Source: Ruminococcaceae bacterium Marseille-P2935 | Lineage (GTDB): Bacteria; Bacillota; Clostridia; Oscillospirales; Ruminococcaceae | DNA length: 64,000 bases | Reading direction: 5' to 3' | Assembly (NCBI GenBank): GCA_900104565.1 | Contig: LT629952.1 | Location: forward strand, 1,239,604-1,303,603 | In this document: positions 42,357 to 49,734 of the stretch, in pieces | Layout of the letters: each line of letters begins with the position of its first letter | How positions within the stretch are numbered: the first letter of the stretch is position 1 | Translations under genes and position numbers: made by a program | The notes under the pieces: model-generated | Seen by the model: only the letters and a program-made list of their open reading frames with translations | What the model was told of the DNA's origin: nothing | The model's database searches: none

Positions 42357-43394
42357 TTACAGAACAACATATCCCTGAATATTGTACATCAAGTCAGTTG
42401 TATTGCCGTAGTTTCTCATAACCCTCATGTTATTTTTAAAGACAAAAGCTGTTCTCACACAGCCATCTGGGTAGTTAGTATTATTTCGGTTTGCCTCTGA
42501 GTAATAGATTCTATATCGGTCGCTCTCCTCAACCACCTGCTCTACAAACAGCACATGGCCACTATTATTGCTATACCCAGACATAATGCAGTTACTTACA
42601 GGGCCGGCAGAATAGGTCCTGGTATTGAGGCCATTGTTTACCGCATAGGTGTACCACTGGTCTCCGTTTCCATTGATGTTAAGACGATAGCCGTTCCGCT
42701 CGTAGTTCCGGCCCCAGCAGTAGAAGGTGCACTGACGAACACCTGTGCTGACATTTACTGAATAAAACGGATTCCTCGAAGAGTAACCCTCTGAGCTAAA
42801 GTCAGCCACCTGGTAATTGGTTGCTAAACCGGTGTAGTCGTCCCCAATATAGCCGTTTCCATCACCGCCACCAGAAGAACCGCCTCCAACCTCAACAGCA
42901 TTCCAACGCTGCAGGTTTGAAGTTGAGCTGGCCGCCCAATAAACATTACCCGCGGAAGAACTTGTTTTTCCATTATAAGTACCATTTGCTGCACTAACAG
43001 CAGTTAAATACAGCTTACCACTGCTGGTGTTTTGGTAGATTCTTACACGGTTTTCTACAGTTGTCGTTTCAAAATATACCCGGGAATCATCAGAAGAAGT
43101 ATATGCCTGTGCATTGTTCAGTGGGTCGGCAGCAGTGGCCGCACTAGTGCGGCGGTCAACACAAAAATTTGAGGTGCCGGCTGCACACCGAAGGTCGTAA
43201 CCGCCGCCGCTATTGGCAACCACTTTCCATTTCTGCATTATGTCATTGGTATCATACTGCCACAGGCATATGTTGGTTGCGTAAGTAATATCAGATGCCT
43301 GGCTTCCAATTACATTAAGTGCACGAGGAGTAGATGTACTAGAGTTTGCAGTTCCATAGTTAATAAAAAAATAAGTTTTACCTACTGTTACCAT
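42357..43394 (-). CDS. Ricin B-lectin plus CHAP cell wall hydrolase
   Basis: 345 aa, no signal peptide. Residues 1-170 form a ricin-type beta-trefoil with QxW-like repeats (LWQYDTNDIMQKWKVV, NVYWAASSTSNLQRWNAVEV) that would bind carbohydrate; a Gly/Ser linker follows; residues about 200-305 are a CHAP amidase/endopeptidase with Cys222 in QCTFYCWGRN and His280 in SGHVLFVEQV, then IYYSEAN. The tail (305-345) is short beta-rich. CHAP cuts peptidoglycan stem peptides; with the lectin this is probably a second phage lysin or a spore/host wall enzyme carried by the prophage. Separated from the amidase by a terminator, so it may be independently expressed. Start ATG 43394 has AAAGTAGG upstream. Confidence 0.85.
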   Translation of the reverse strand: MVTVGKTYFFINYGTANSSTSTPRALNVIGSQASDITYATNICLWQYDTNDIMQKWKVVANSGGGYDLRCAAGTSNFCVDRRTSAATAADPLNNAQAYTSSDDSRVYFETTTVENRVRIYQNTSSGKLYLTAVSAANGTYNGKTSSSAGNVYWAASSTSNLQRWNAVEVGGGSSGGGDGNGYIGDDYTGLATNYQVADFSSEGYSSRNPFYSVNVSTGVRQCTFYCWGRNYERNGYRLNINGNGDQWYTYAVNNGLNTRTYSAGPVSNCIMSGYSNNSGHVLFVEQVVEESDRYRIYYSEANRNNTNYPDGCVRTAFVFKNNMRVMRNYGNTTDLMYNIQGYVVL

Positions 43395-43420
43395 AAAAAT
43401 TTACCTACTTTCTTTTATAC

Positions 43421-43442
43421 AGCCTAAAATTAGGCTTTTTTT
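43421..43442 (+). terminator. Hairpin in the leader of the ricin-CHAP gene
   Basis: AGCCTA-AAAT-TAGGCT followed by TTTTTTT on the plus strand. No plus gene is near, so it may be a leader element or block antisense transcription into the prophage. AGGAGG at about 43450 on the minus strand has no start codon after it. Confidence 0.45.
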
Positions 43443-43465
43443 GTTAAACCTCCTATACTGTCATA

Positions 43466-43513
43466 TCAAACGCAGGGGTCACGGCAAAAAGGCATTCTTT
43501 TTTGAGTAAACAT
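43466..43513 (-). CDS. 15-codon ORF with strong ribosome site (possible leader peptide)
   Basis: ATG 43513 is preceded by AAAGGAGG at 7 nt spacing; the peptide is MFTQKRMPFCRDPCV. It lies between the terminator at 43539-43569 and the hydrolase gene. It could be a leader peptide or chance; only the ribosome site supports it. Confidence 0.3.
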   Translation of the reverse strand: MFTQKRMPFCRDPCV

Positions 43514-43538
43514 GCTTCTTCCTCCTTTCAAAAATAAC

Positions 43539-43569
43539 AAAAGCCAGCCTATATAAGGCCGGCTTTTTT
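43539..43569. terminator. Terminator after the amidase gene
   Basis: AAAGCC-GCCT / AGGC-GGCTTTTTT with one mismatch, T-rich on both strands; ends the main prophage late transcript. Confidence 0.8.
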
Positions 43570-43602
43570 CATAAAGCAGGAAACCCCCACCCATGCTGGG
43601 TG

Positions 43603-44322
43603 CTATCTATTTAAATAATCTTTCAGGTATTGTAGTTTTGCTTCGGCCTGATCCGCTCTTGTTCGCTCCGCGTCCATTCCCTGCTGGAACTTCTCCACTT
43701 TCGGGCAGGTACGGCAGCATGCTGCACAATTCGACTTACCATCTCCATCAGAATTTGCCTCTTTATACTCTACTCCAATAAATCGGCAAACCGCCTTTGC
43801 CACCGCTTTGGCGTACTCTGTGCAATGTTCTATATGTTCGTTCAGGTTGTTTTGGTTGGTAATAAATCCAAACTCAATCAGCATGGAAGGGCTTACCGTT
43901 TCGCGGTTTACATAATAGTCCGAGCTTGGGCTGCCGGGGTAACCCCTGCTTACACTTTGCGCCCTGTTTGTGGTAAAGCCCACCGCTTTCAGTTCGTTCA
44001 TCACATCTAGCGCCCAATTCCAGATTACGTTATCCGCTTTGGAATGTACCCATATGGTCATGCCGCTGGCAGTTTCGGCCGCTGCGTCCATATGGCAGGA
44101 GATAAAACAGTCCGGCTTTTCCTTATGCTCCAAGGCTATCCTGTCAGCCAGCAGTATACTTTTATCATCTTCACGGGTTAAAACAGCTTGTACGCCTTGC
44201 AATCTCAGTTCCCTGGCAATGGCTTTCGCCATCACCAGGTTTCTATCCTTTTCTTTTATTCCAAAGCCAGTGGCACCATCATCTATACCGCCGTGGCCGG
44301 GGTCAATCAGTACCTTACTCAT
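43603..44322 (-). CDS. Phage endolysin, N-acetylmuramoyl-L-alanine amidase (Amidase_3)
   Basis: 239 aa. Zinc amidase cleaving the MurNAc-L-Ala bond to lyse the host. Motifs in order: DPGHGGIDDGATG (zinc His), LTREDD, SCHMDAA (zinc His), and LIEFGFITN with the catalytic Glu. Residues 1-175 are the catalytic domain; the remaining 65 contain a CAACCRTCPK Cys cluster and a C-terminal coiled segment in place of a known wall-binding module. No signal peptide; release depends on the holin just upstream, which it overlaps by 8 nt. Confidence 0.93.
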   Translation of the reverse strand: MSKVLIDPGHGGIDDGATGFGIKEKDRNLVMAKAIARELRLQGVQAVLTREDDKSILLADRIALEHKEKPDCFISCHMDAAAETASGMTIWVHSKADNVIWNWALDVMNELKAVGFTTNRAQSVSRGYPGSPSSDYYVNRETVSPSMLIEFGFITNQNNLNEHIEHCTEYAKAVAKAVCRFIGVEYKEANSDGDGKSNCAACCRTCPKVEKFQQGMDAERTRADQAEAKLQYLKDYLNR

Positions 44323-44611
44323 CTTTTTTGCCCCCCTGTTTTACCAGCTGGTTTACATACACGCTGCACCCGGCACATAGCACTCCCTGCGTAATCCCGG
44401 TAAATGCGGCTAATAGAACGCCCTGTAATGTGGTTATGTCAGCAGACACTAAAACATACAGCACCGCCAGCAAAACGCCGCACAGGCCTAAAATCAAAGG
44501 TATGTAGTTATCTTTTACGCTCTGGCTTTTTTTCAGGCCAATCCCAATAAAATACAGCACCGGTATTAAAATAAGCAGCTCTGGTTTGACGAAATTTGTA
44601 ATCTGTTCCAT
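44315..44611 (-). CDS. Phage holin
   Basis: 98 aa. Three hydrophobic stretches (LLILIPVLYFIGIGL, IPLILGLCGVLLAVLYVLV, GVLLAAFTGITQGVLCAGC) and a charged C-terminus (KQGGKKDE), typical of small Firmicutes phage holins that open the membrane for the endolysin. Overlaps the amidase gene and follows the XhlA-like gene, the classical lysis cassette order. Confidence 0.85.
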   Translation of the reverse strand: MEQITNFVKPELLILIPVLYFIGIGLKKSQSVKDNYIPLILGLCGVLLAVLYVLVSADITTLQGVLLAAFTGITQGVLCAGCSVYVNQLVKQGGKKDE

Positions 44612-44621
44612 ATATATCCCC

Positions 44622-44921
44622 CTATCTAAATAACACTACTGCGCCAACCATTCCGGTAATCAACGCACCTGCAACCGCAGAAATAATGGCGGTTACAATC
44701 TGGCTTAAACGCTCCCCAGGCCTTTTTTCTATGGCTGTCAGGCGTTTGTCATGGTCGGCAACGTGTTCATTGGTGTGTTTCAGTTCTACCACCAATTCCC
44801 GAATTGCTTCGTTTTGTTCATGAATGGCATCTGTTAATTGTTCCAACCTATCCAGCCGTTTTGTATTGCTTTTTGCCCGCTCTTCTAACGCGGTTAAACG
44901 GTCATGCTCCTGCTCGGTCAT
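44622..44921 (-). CDS. XhlA-like hemolysin/holin-associated protein
   Basis: 99 aa. About 70 residues of heptad-rich coiled coil (RLTALEERAKSNTKRLDRLE, HVADHDKRLTAIEKR) then one C-terminal membrane segment (IVTAIISAVAGALITGMVGAVVLF). Matches the XhlA pattern, which cooperates with holin XhlB-type proteins in lysis. Ten nt upstream of the holin gene. Confidence 0.8.
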   Translation of the reverse strand: MTEQEHDRLTALEERAKSNTKRLDRLEQLTDAIHEQNEAIRELVVELKHTNEHVADHDKRLTAIEKRPGERLSQIVTAIISAVAGALITGMVGAVVLFR

Positions 44922-44933
44922 TTTCCTATCCCC

Positions 44934-45014
44934 CTATTTATCATTTGCCCGAATCAGGGCAGCTAATAAAAATCCAAACGCCGTACCTATCATTAAATAT
45001 CCAATATAAATCAT
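44934..45014 (-). CDS. 26-aa single-span membrane peptide
   Basis: MIYIGYLMIGTAFGFLLAAL then IRANDK: one membrane helix with a basic/polar tail. Its ATG overlaps the TGA of the XkdX-like gene (ATGA). Found within the lysis cassette; may be a small holin or antiholin-type peptide. Too short for homology claims, but coupling supports expression. Confidence 0.6.
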   Translation of the reverse strand: MIYIGYLMIGTAFGFLLAALIRANDK

Positions 45015-45133
45015 ATCGCCGTACCGTTTATTTCGTCTGCCTGTGCCTGGGTAATCCATCCAGCAGCTACAAATTGGGGCAGATCATTTGCTGTAAATAC
45101 AGTGTCGTATAGGCTTTTTATGTAATTAAACAT
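45011..45133 (-). CDS. XkdX-like small phage protein
   Basis: 40 aa: FNYIKSLYDTVFTAND then LPQFVAAGWITQAQADEING. XkdX family proteins are short, lie between fibre and lysis genes, and characteristically end with a W-I-T/S-x-x-x-x-x-E-I segment as here. Overlaps the preceding gene by 8 nt and the following one by 4 nt. Confidence 0.75.
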   Translation of the reverse strand: MFNYIKSLYDTVFTANDLPQFVAAGWITQAQADEINGTAI

Positions 45134-45419
45134 TGGTCATTTCCCCCTTAGCTTTTAACTCTGCCACATCACGCATTAATTGAGCGATTGCAATGTCTCT
45201 GGGATCAGGCTGTACAGGAGTTGGTTCCGGTGCAGTAATATCTTCCACTGTTGGGGAACCCCCCCACATTTTGAATACTTCGTTAGTGATTTCCGATGGG
45301 CAGTCTTGAATTAACTTTGTCCTTCCGTTTTCACTATTTATGTATGATTTTCGGAAATACTCCCCATTTATAATTTGTAAAATTGATACACTGTTTTGTG
45401 TTAAATTTGTTGCATGCAT
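45126..45419 (-). CDS. Small tail-associated phage protein
   Basis: 97 aa. N-terminal segment (LTQNSVSILQIINGEYFRKSY), Pro-rich linker (PEPTPVQPDPRD), and a short C-terminal helix (IAIAQLMRDVAELKAKGE). Such proteins commonly sit between fibre and XkdX genes; role unknown, perhaps a fibre chaperone. ATG 45419 has AGGAGG 7 nt upstream. Confidence 0.7.
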   Translation of the reverse strand: MHATNLTQNSVSILQIINGEYFRKSYINSENGRTKLIQDCPSEITNEVFKMWGGSPTVEDITAPEPTPVQPDPRDIAIAQLMRDVAELKAKGEMTNV

Positions 45420-45430
45420 CTGTCTACCTC

Positions 45431-46081
45431 CTAATCAATTGGGTATGTAATACACGCATTAACAATGGTTGATGCGTTAGTCAAATCGCTAACATTTAAC
45501 CATGAACCTGTATTTACATTAGAAAACATAATTTTATTTCCATTAATAAACGGTACAAACTGAAACCCTGTACCACTAGTTAATTGAATACGCTCTGCAC
45601 TTCCAGCAAACCTGCTAAAACCTGTTTTTACAGCAAATGGTACACCATCTATTGTTAACGCACCTGCCATACCGCCTATATTTGAAAAATTGATACTAAA
45701 TTGCAGTACTACAATATTCCCGCATCTGGCATAATTCGTTCCCCAAGGTGAATATGCTGGTGCGCCTGCAGTTGTTGATCCGTATACAGTTGGTGCCCAT
45801 GTTCCTTTTTCCATTCCAGCCTTTCCATTCCATGCCGTTTTTTCCTCTGCCGTTACATGGATGGTGGTATTGGCAATATGGGTATCGTTCACTGCAAACT
45901 GGTTTTCAATTCTGGTTTCCAAATCATTCAGGTTTGCAGCGTTCAGGGCGTCCCCCTCTTCTATGACCAAGCCTTCTTCACGGCTCACGTCATAAACATC
46001 AGTTGTTCCGGTCGCGGTCAATTTGCGCCTTAGGGGGTATTCCGCCTGCCGGTTTGTCCAGGTCTTTTTTACATATGCCAT
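45431..46081 (-). CDS. Tail fibre / receptor-binding protein
   Basis: 216 aa. N-terminal phage-attachment segment (VKKTWTNRQAEYPLRRKL, EEGDALNAANLNDLETRIEN) and HIANTTIHVTAEEKTAWNGKA, motifs repeated in many Firmicutes tail fibres, then a beta-rich C-terminal head (GTWAPTVYGSTTAGAPAYSP ... NACITYPID) that would contact the host surface. ATG 46081 overlaps the stop of the preceding gene (TAATG). Confidence 0.8.
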   Translation of the reverse strand: MAYVKKTWTNRQAEYPLRRKLTATGTTDVYDVSREEGLVIEEGDALNAANLNDLETRIENQFAVNDTHIANTTIHVTAEEKTAWNGKAGMEKGTWAPTVYGSTTAGAPAYSPWGTNYARCGNIVVLQFSINFSNIGGMAGALTIDGVPFAVKTGFSRFAGSAERIQLTSGTGFQFVPFINGNKIMFSNVNTGSWLNVSDLTNASTIVNACITYPID

Positions 46082-46482
46082 TAAATCACTCCTATCTGGT
46101 CTCCGGCGTAACCCTCGCCAAGGCGCATGTACGCCGAACAATTTTTGTTATAAATGGAATATAAGTCCGCCAGTATCTGTTCTGCAGCGTTGAATTTTTC
46201 CCAGTTATTTAACGGGTTGTCCGGTGTATCTGGTGTACTGCTTGGGGTGTAATATGCGGCTCTCAATGCCGATATATTCTCTCTGATTCGGGCAAGTTCT
46301 GCCGCTGTGGCAAAATCCGTTCTCACCCATGTTTTTGTGGTTAGTGTAACTCCCAGAAGCTCTCCCAGCTGGGCGCAGTCCCCTTCAATTCGGTTCATAT
46401 CAGCGGCATTGCAAAACCCCTTAGTGGTTTTATTTTTTATATCAGATAAAGTCCTGTCGTAAACAGGCTGAATCCATGCCAG
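46081..46482 (-). CDS. Tail/baseplate-associated protein with apparent CTG start
   Basis: 133 aa if started at CTG 46482. The frame reads LAWIQPVYDRTLSDIKNK and TTKGFCNAADMNRIEGDC, a well-structured beginning; the first ATG in frame is 28 codons later (46398) and has no ribosome site. CTG directly follows the TAA of the baseplate gene, and GGGGGTGAT, a near-full match to the anti-Shine-Dalgarno, ends 4 nt before it (8 nt from the GGGGG core). Homologues as I recall them begin with MAWIQPVYDR. Length and helical middle (ATAAELARIRENISALRAAY) fit a small tail connector. Function not known. Confidence 0.7.
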   Translation of the reverse strand: MAWIQPVYDRTLSDIKNKTTKGFCNAADMNRIEGDCAQLGELLGVTLTTKTWVRTDFATAAELARIRENISALRAAYYTPSSTPDTPDNPLNNWEKFNAAEQILADLYSIYNKNCSAYMRLGEGYAGDQIGVI

Positions 46483-48213
46483 TTACATCACCCCCATAAC
46501 TTCTCCGGTTTTCAGTTCTCCCGAATAATAACCGTTGACCGTTTCAATCCTTACCCCGCGTACCTTGGCTTTGGCTCTCCAGCCTCCGGTCAGGTCATAT
46601 TCCAGCGATTCAATCACCCCGCGCAGTTTCTCGTTGCGGTAACTCTGCACCACTACCATATCACCAACCGTTTCTGCCGCTGGCAGAATCGTTATTTCAT
46701 TGGTAAACCGGTTTTGATGGTACTCAAAAATGCGGTCCGCTGCCGCCTTGGCATTGGCAGCCGATATCAGCGTGGCGCCCTCTACCCGAAGCGTATTCTC
46801 CTGTATACCCGAAGGCAGAGGCTCCTGCCGTTTGCTGACAACCTGTGTACTGTCGGTGTAGCCTTTCCCGCTGATCGTTACTTCTCCTTCTTCTGCCACG
46901 GTAATACTGGCGTAATTGGCTCCGCTGGCGGTTATTGTTCCGCCCGTTATAGTCAGCGAATGGGCAGGGCTGTCAAAGGTAACGGTATAGCTTCCAGGTG
47001 CTAAAGCGTCTTTATAAAGCTCTTTTACTTCCGCGTCCGGAATATATTTGTGGGCAATTACATCCACCCCGGTAACCGCCGGTTCCAGTTTCAGCTTTCC
47101 ACCGTCAAATTTACGGTTCCAGCCAATCAAACTGGATGGGCGTTCCGGCGGCGGGTAAATCTTAATCTGATCCCCTCTGGAACAGTCCACCACCGCACCA
47201 AGTGCAAACGCCACCTGCTGCAGTGCTTCTCTGCGGGTACATATGGCAAGGTACCCGGTTAATGCAGCAGACTGCAAAGTACTGTCCAGCGAATAGGGCG
47301 CTTCCCCTAAAATCTCTGTCAGAATCGTAGTGGCCGGAACATTTTCATAAACCCCACCCAGGCAGGTAGACTGATCCAGTACACCAATCCAATCCACCGC
47401 AGTAAACTTCACCTTGTTTTCGGTATCACTTTCCCATTCATCCAGATAGAATGTTCCAAGGGGAATCACCGACCCGTTGACCTGTTCTTTTGCCTTGATT
47501 GGCTGCCGCTGCTGCAACAGGCTGAACATCCCCTGCGGGTTTAACATGGAAAAATCCGCAGCTTTGCTGTGCAGCGTAAAGTCCAGGGTATTTACTGTTA
47601 TCTCATTGCTCAGGGGGTCAAGCTCCTCCAGCAAATTGGCTGAAACAACCTCATTTCCACCAAAGGTAAGTTCTGCACCGTACCCAATCCACTCCACCTT
47701 TGCATAGCGGTATGGCTTACTGGTAGCCAGCGCCTCCACAACAATCTGATAATAGTTTTCCACCTTGCAGCTGGCCAGGTATACAGCGCTGTCCGGCCAA
47801 AACTCCTTGGCAATCAATGTGTTTCCGTCCGCATCCTTCCAGGTGATCTTCAAATGGCTCACAGTATCCCCGGTGGCTGTATCAAACCGGAAGGTAACCC
47901 CCATACTGCTGTGGGGTTCAGTAAAGGATATAGTAAGAGCAGGCGGCACTAAAAAAACACCGTCCGCTCCGCTCATGGTACTACTCCACCATCCCCAAAA
48001 CTCACCTGCCGGCGTATCGGGGAATGGTTGATAACTGCCGTCCAGCAAAAACAAATTGTCTTCCAGGGTGGCTGTCTTTATACTAGGGGTAACCTCCTCT
48101 GTTTTCAGTTCATCCAAATTCACAAAGGGCTGCCGGTCCTGAGAGGAAAGTGCGCTGTCGCTTTTTGCTGTGGTGTCAAACAGCCCAAAGGTTAACGAAA
48201 CACTGCTTCTCAT
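46483..48213 (-). CDS. Phage baseplate/tail hub protein (tail lysin-type)
   Basis: 576 aa. Follows the distal tail gene and precedes the fibre genes, the place of the siphovirus tail hub (Tal/gp27-like). Sequence shows beta-rich N-terminal domains, a hub-like block (NEITVNTLDFTLHSKAADFS, PLGTFYLDEWESDTENKVKF, VDWIGVLDQS) and a C-terminal segment SAANAKAAADRIFEYHQNRF ... GDMVVVQSYRNEKLRGVIES typical of hubs that assemble on the tail tip. Also contains an Ig-like insertion (GSYTVTFDSPAHSLTITGG). ATG 48213 (GGAG 8 nt upstream) preferred over the one at 48249, which overlaps the toxin-antitoxin promoter. Confidence 0.75.
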   Translation of the reverse strand: MRSSVSLTFGLFDTTAKSDSALSSQDRQPFVNLDELKTEEVTPSIKTATLEDNLFLLDGSYQPFPDTPAGEFWGWWSSTMSGADGVFLVPPALTISFTEPHSSMGVTFRFDTATGDTVSHLKITWKDADGNTLIAKEFWPDSAVYLASCKVENYYQIVVEALATSKPYRYAKVEWIGYGAELTFGGNEVVSANLLEELDPLSNEITVNTLDFTLHSKAADFSMLNPQGMFSLLQQRQPIKAKEQVNGSVIPLGTFYLDEWESDTENKVKFTAVDWIGVLDQSTCLGGVYENVPATTILTEILGEAPYSLDSTLQSAALTGYLAICTRREALQQVAFALGAVVDCSRGDQIKIYPPPERPSSLIGWNRKFDGGKLKLEPAVTGVDVIAHKYIPDAEVKELYKDALAPGSYTVTFDSPAHSLTITGGTITASGANYASITVAEEGEVTISGKGYTDSTQVVSKRQEPLPSGIQENTLRVEGATLISAANAKAAADRIFEYHQNRFTNEITILPAAETVGDMVVVQSYRNEKLRGVIESLEYDLTGGWRAKAKVRGVRIETVNGYYSGELKTGEVMGVM

Positions 48214-48242
48214 ACCATCAACTCCAATTTCATAAATAAATT

Positions 48243-48284
48243 GATACACAATGTGTATACATTGTGTATCGTTTGTGCTACAAT
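48243..48284 (+). promoter_or_regulatory. Promoter-operator of the DinJ-YafQ pair
   Basis: Inverted repeat GATACACAATGT - GTAT - ACATTGTGTATC (48243-48270) overlaps the -35 (TATACA, 48256-48261); -10 is TACAAT at 48279-48284 with a 17-nt spacer. This is the expected place for antitoxin or toxin-antitoxin complex binding and autorepression. Confidence 0.75.
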
Positions 48285-48308
48285 AGTACTAGGAAAGGGG
48301 GCTTATTT

Positions 48309-48584
48309 ATGGCTCAAACGAATATCAATATCCGCATGGATGAAAATTTAAAAAAACAATTTGACCAGCTCTGCAATGAACTTGGCCTGAATATGACTAC
48401 AGCCTTCACAATTTTTGCCAAGACCGTCGTAAGGGAGCAGCGAATCCCCTTTGAACTGTCTGCCGCTTCCCCCAACAAAGAGACCCTTGCGGCAATAGAA
48501 GAAGTGCAAAAAATGAAGCAAGACCCGGCCCTGGGTAAAACGTATACTGATGTTGACCAAATGATGAAGGAGCTGCTTCTTTAA
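48309..48584 (+). CDS. DinJ/RelB-family antitoxin
   Basis: 91 aa. N-terminal ribbon-helix-helix AQTNINIRMDENLKKQFDQL and LNMTTAFTIFAKTVVREQ, which binds the operator upstream; C-terminal half (PNKETLAAIEEVQKMKQDP) wraps the toxin. ATG 48309 follows GGAAAGGGGG by 7 nt. Last base of its stop is the first base of the toxin ATG (TAATG), ensuring coupled, antitoxin-first translation. The pair is on the plus strand while all surrounding phage genes are minus. Confidence 0.9.
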   Translation: MAQTNINIRMDENLKKQFDQLCNELGLNMTTAFTIFAKTVVREQRIPFELSAASPNKETLAAIEEVQKMKQDPALGKTYTDVDQMMKELLL

Positions 48585-48856
48585 TGTACGCGATCAGGCC
48601 GACCTCCAGGTTTCAAAAGGATTTAAAGCAAGTAAAAAAACGCGGGTATGACATAGAACTTTTAACTGAAGTCATCCGTAAGCTTGCAGCAGGCGAACCG
48701 CTGCCTCCAAGCAACCGCGATCATTCTCTGCGCGGCGGCTACGAAGGCTGTCGGGAATGCCACATTACTCCGGACTGGCTGCTCATCTATGAGATTGTGC
48801 GGGAAGAACTGATTTTGTACCTGACCCGAACCGGAACCCACAGCGACCTGTTTTAA
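48584..48856 (+). CDS. YafQ-family mRNA interferase toxin
   Basis: 90 aa. RelE/ParE superfamily, YafQ branch: TSRFQKDLKQVKKRGYD, LPPSNRDHSLRGGYEGCREC and HITPDWLLIYEI with RTGTHSDLF at the end. Catalytic His residues (DH, ECHI, THSDLF) are in the YafQ positions, so it should cleave mRNA on ribosomes in the absence of DinJ. Terminated by a strong hairpin immediately downstream. Confidence 0.9.
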   Translation: MYAIRPTSRFQKDLKQVKKRGYDIELLTEVIRKLAAGEPLPPSNRDHSLRGGYEGCRECHITPDWLLIYEIVREELILYLTRTGTHSDLF

Positions 48857-48862
48857 ACGTTA

Positions 48863-48893
48863 CCCCGGACTATGTTAGTCCGGGGATTTTTTT
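48863..48893 (+). terminator. Terminator of the toxin-antitoxin pair
   Basis: CCCCGGACTA-TGT-TAGTCCGGGG then ATTTTTTT. On the minus strand it lies between two tail genes and is T-poor, so tail transcription should pass. Confidence 0.88.
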
Positions 48894-49260
48894 ATATCCT
48901 AGCTGGAGCCCGGGATGTAAAGTTCACCGTCAGGCCCTTCCAGTAATTCTGGCTGCCACGCTGCAGCAGCAGTTCATCCCCCACATTGGAAAAATATGCT
49001 GTGAAGGTATAGCTGCCGGTTTCGTCTGGTACCGTAACGGTATGGAACTCCTCCGGCTCGGTCAGCTTTTCCCATAGCCGGGCATACTCCGCCCTGTTTG
49101 TTCCGGGCCCCAAAGCCAACTGGTAATTAAAATATACCCCTATCAGTTCCCGGTGCAGTACGCCGTCCTCGGTGCGGTCAGCGTATTTGTCCAAAAAATC
49201 CGCCTTTCGCTTAACCGACAAAACATCAATGGCATAGCTGATTCCATCCACTACCAACAT
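48892..49260 (-). CDS. Phage tail protein (distal tail region)
   Basis: 122 aa. Beta-rich protein starting LVVDGISYAIDVLSVKRKADFLDKYADRTEDG and containing a FTAYFSNVGDELL strand pair near the end. By position (after tape measure, before the hub) it is a distal-tail-type or tail-completion protein. Shorter than full Dit proteins (about 220-250 aa), so it probably holds only the core ring domain. The toxin-antitoxin module separates it from the hub gene. Confidence 0.7.
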   Translation of the reverse strand: MLVVDGISYAIDVLSVKRKADFLDKYADRTEDGVLHRELIGVYFNYQLALGPGTNRAEYARLWEKLTEPEEFHTVTVPDETGSYTFTAYFSNVGDELLLQRGSQNYWKGLTVNFTSRAPARI

Positions 49261-49734
49261 TTAATACGCACCTCCCTGTACCAGCCTTACACCTCTGCGG
49301 GAATCTTCGCGGCTCAGTTCAAACCGCAGCCAGCGGACAAATTCTTTTGCGTTCCCATCCGCATTGATCTGCAGCGTAACCGTTTGACTGCCCGTTTCTT
49401 CCCTGACAATCTGCCGGATTAAGTTTTCCGGAGCCTCTAAGTTCCTGCCGTTTTTCTGGTCACCCAATACTGCTAAAAATTCTGAATTTGCCGGTATTAC
49501 CGCACCTTTTGCAAGCCTTGGCAGCTGAACATTAGACAATAGCGGAATATTAAATCCAAATCCGGTCATTCCTGTTAAATCCGTTACCCAGTCCGGTACG
49601 TCAATATGAATTTTATTAAGCTGCCGTATCACCCAGTTAACCGCATCAATCATAAAATTGCATACGTTTTCAACGATATTGGCAATTCCGTTCCAAGCAC
49701 CGCTAAAAATCTTTTTCACGCCTTCCCAGGCCAT
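49261..49734 (-). CDS. Tape measure protein, C-terminal fragment after a frameshift
   Basis: 157 aa as an open frame, but MAWEG... is really the middle of a longer frame: reading upstream in this phase gives FVRGVFIGDWEMAWEGVKKI, a standard tape-measure block. The ATG has no spaced ribosome site, so translation as an independent gene is doubtful. The rest (GAWNGIANIVENVCNFMIDA, VPDWVTDLTGMTGFGFNIP, RLAKGAVIPANSEFLAVLGD) is the usual tape measure C-terminus. With the next fragment it would make one protein of about 720 aa. The shift of one base is near 49770. Confidence 0.75.
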   Translation of the reverse strand: MAWEGVKKIFSGAWNGIANIVENVCNFMIDAVNWVIRQLNKIHIDVPDWVTDLTGMTGFGFNIPLLSNVQLPRLAKGAVIPANSEFLAVLGDQKNGRNLEAPENLIRQIVREETGSQTVTLQINADGNAKEFVRWLRFELSREDSRRGVRLVQGGAY

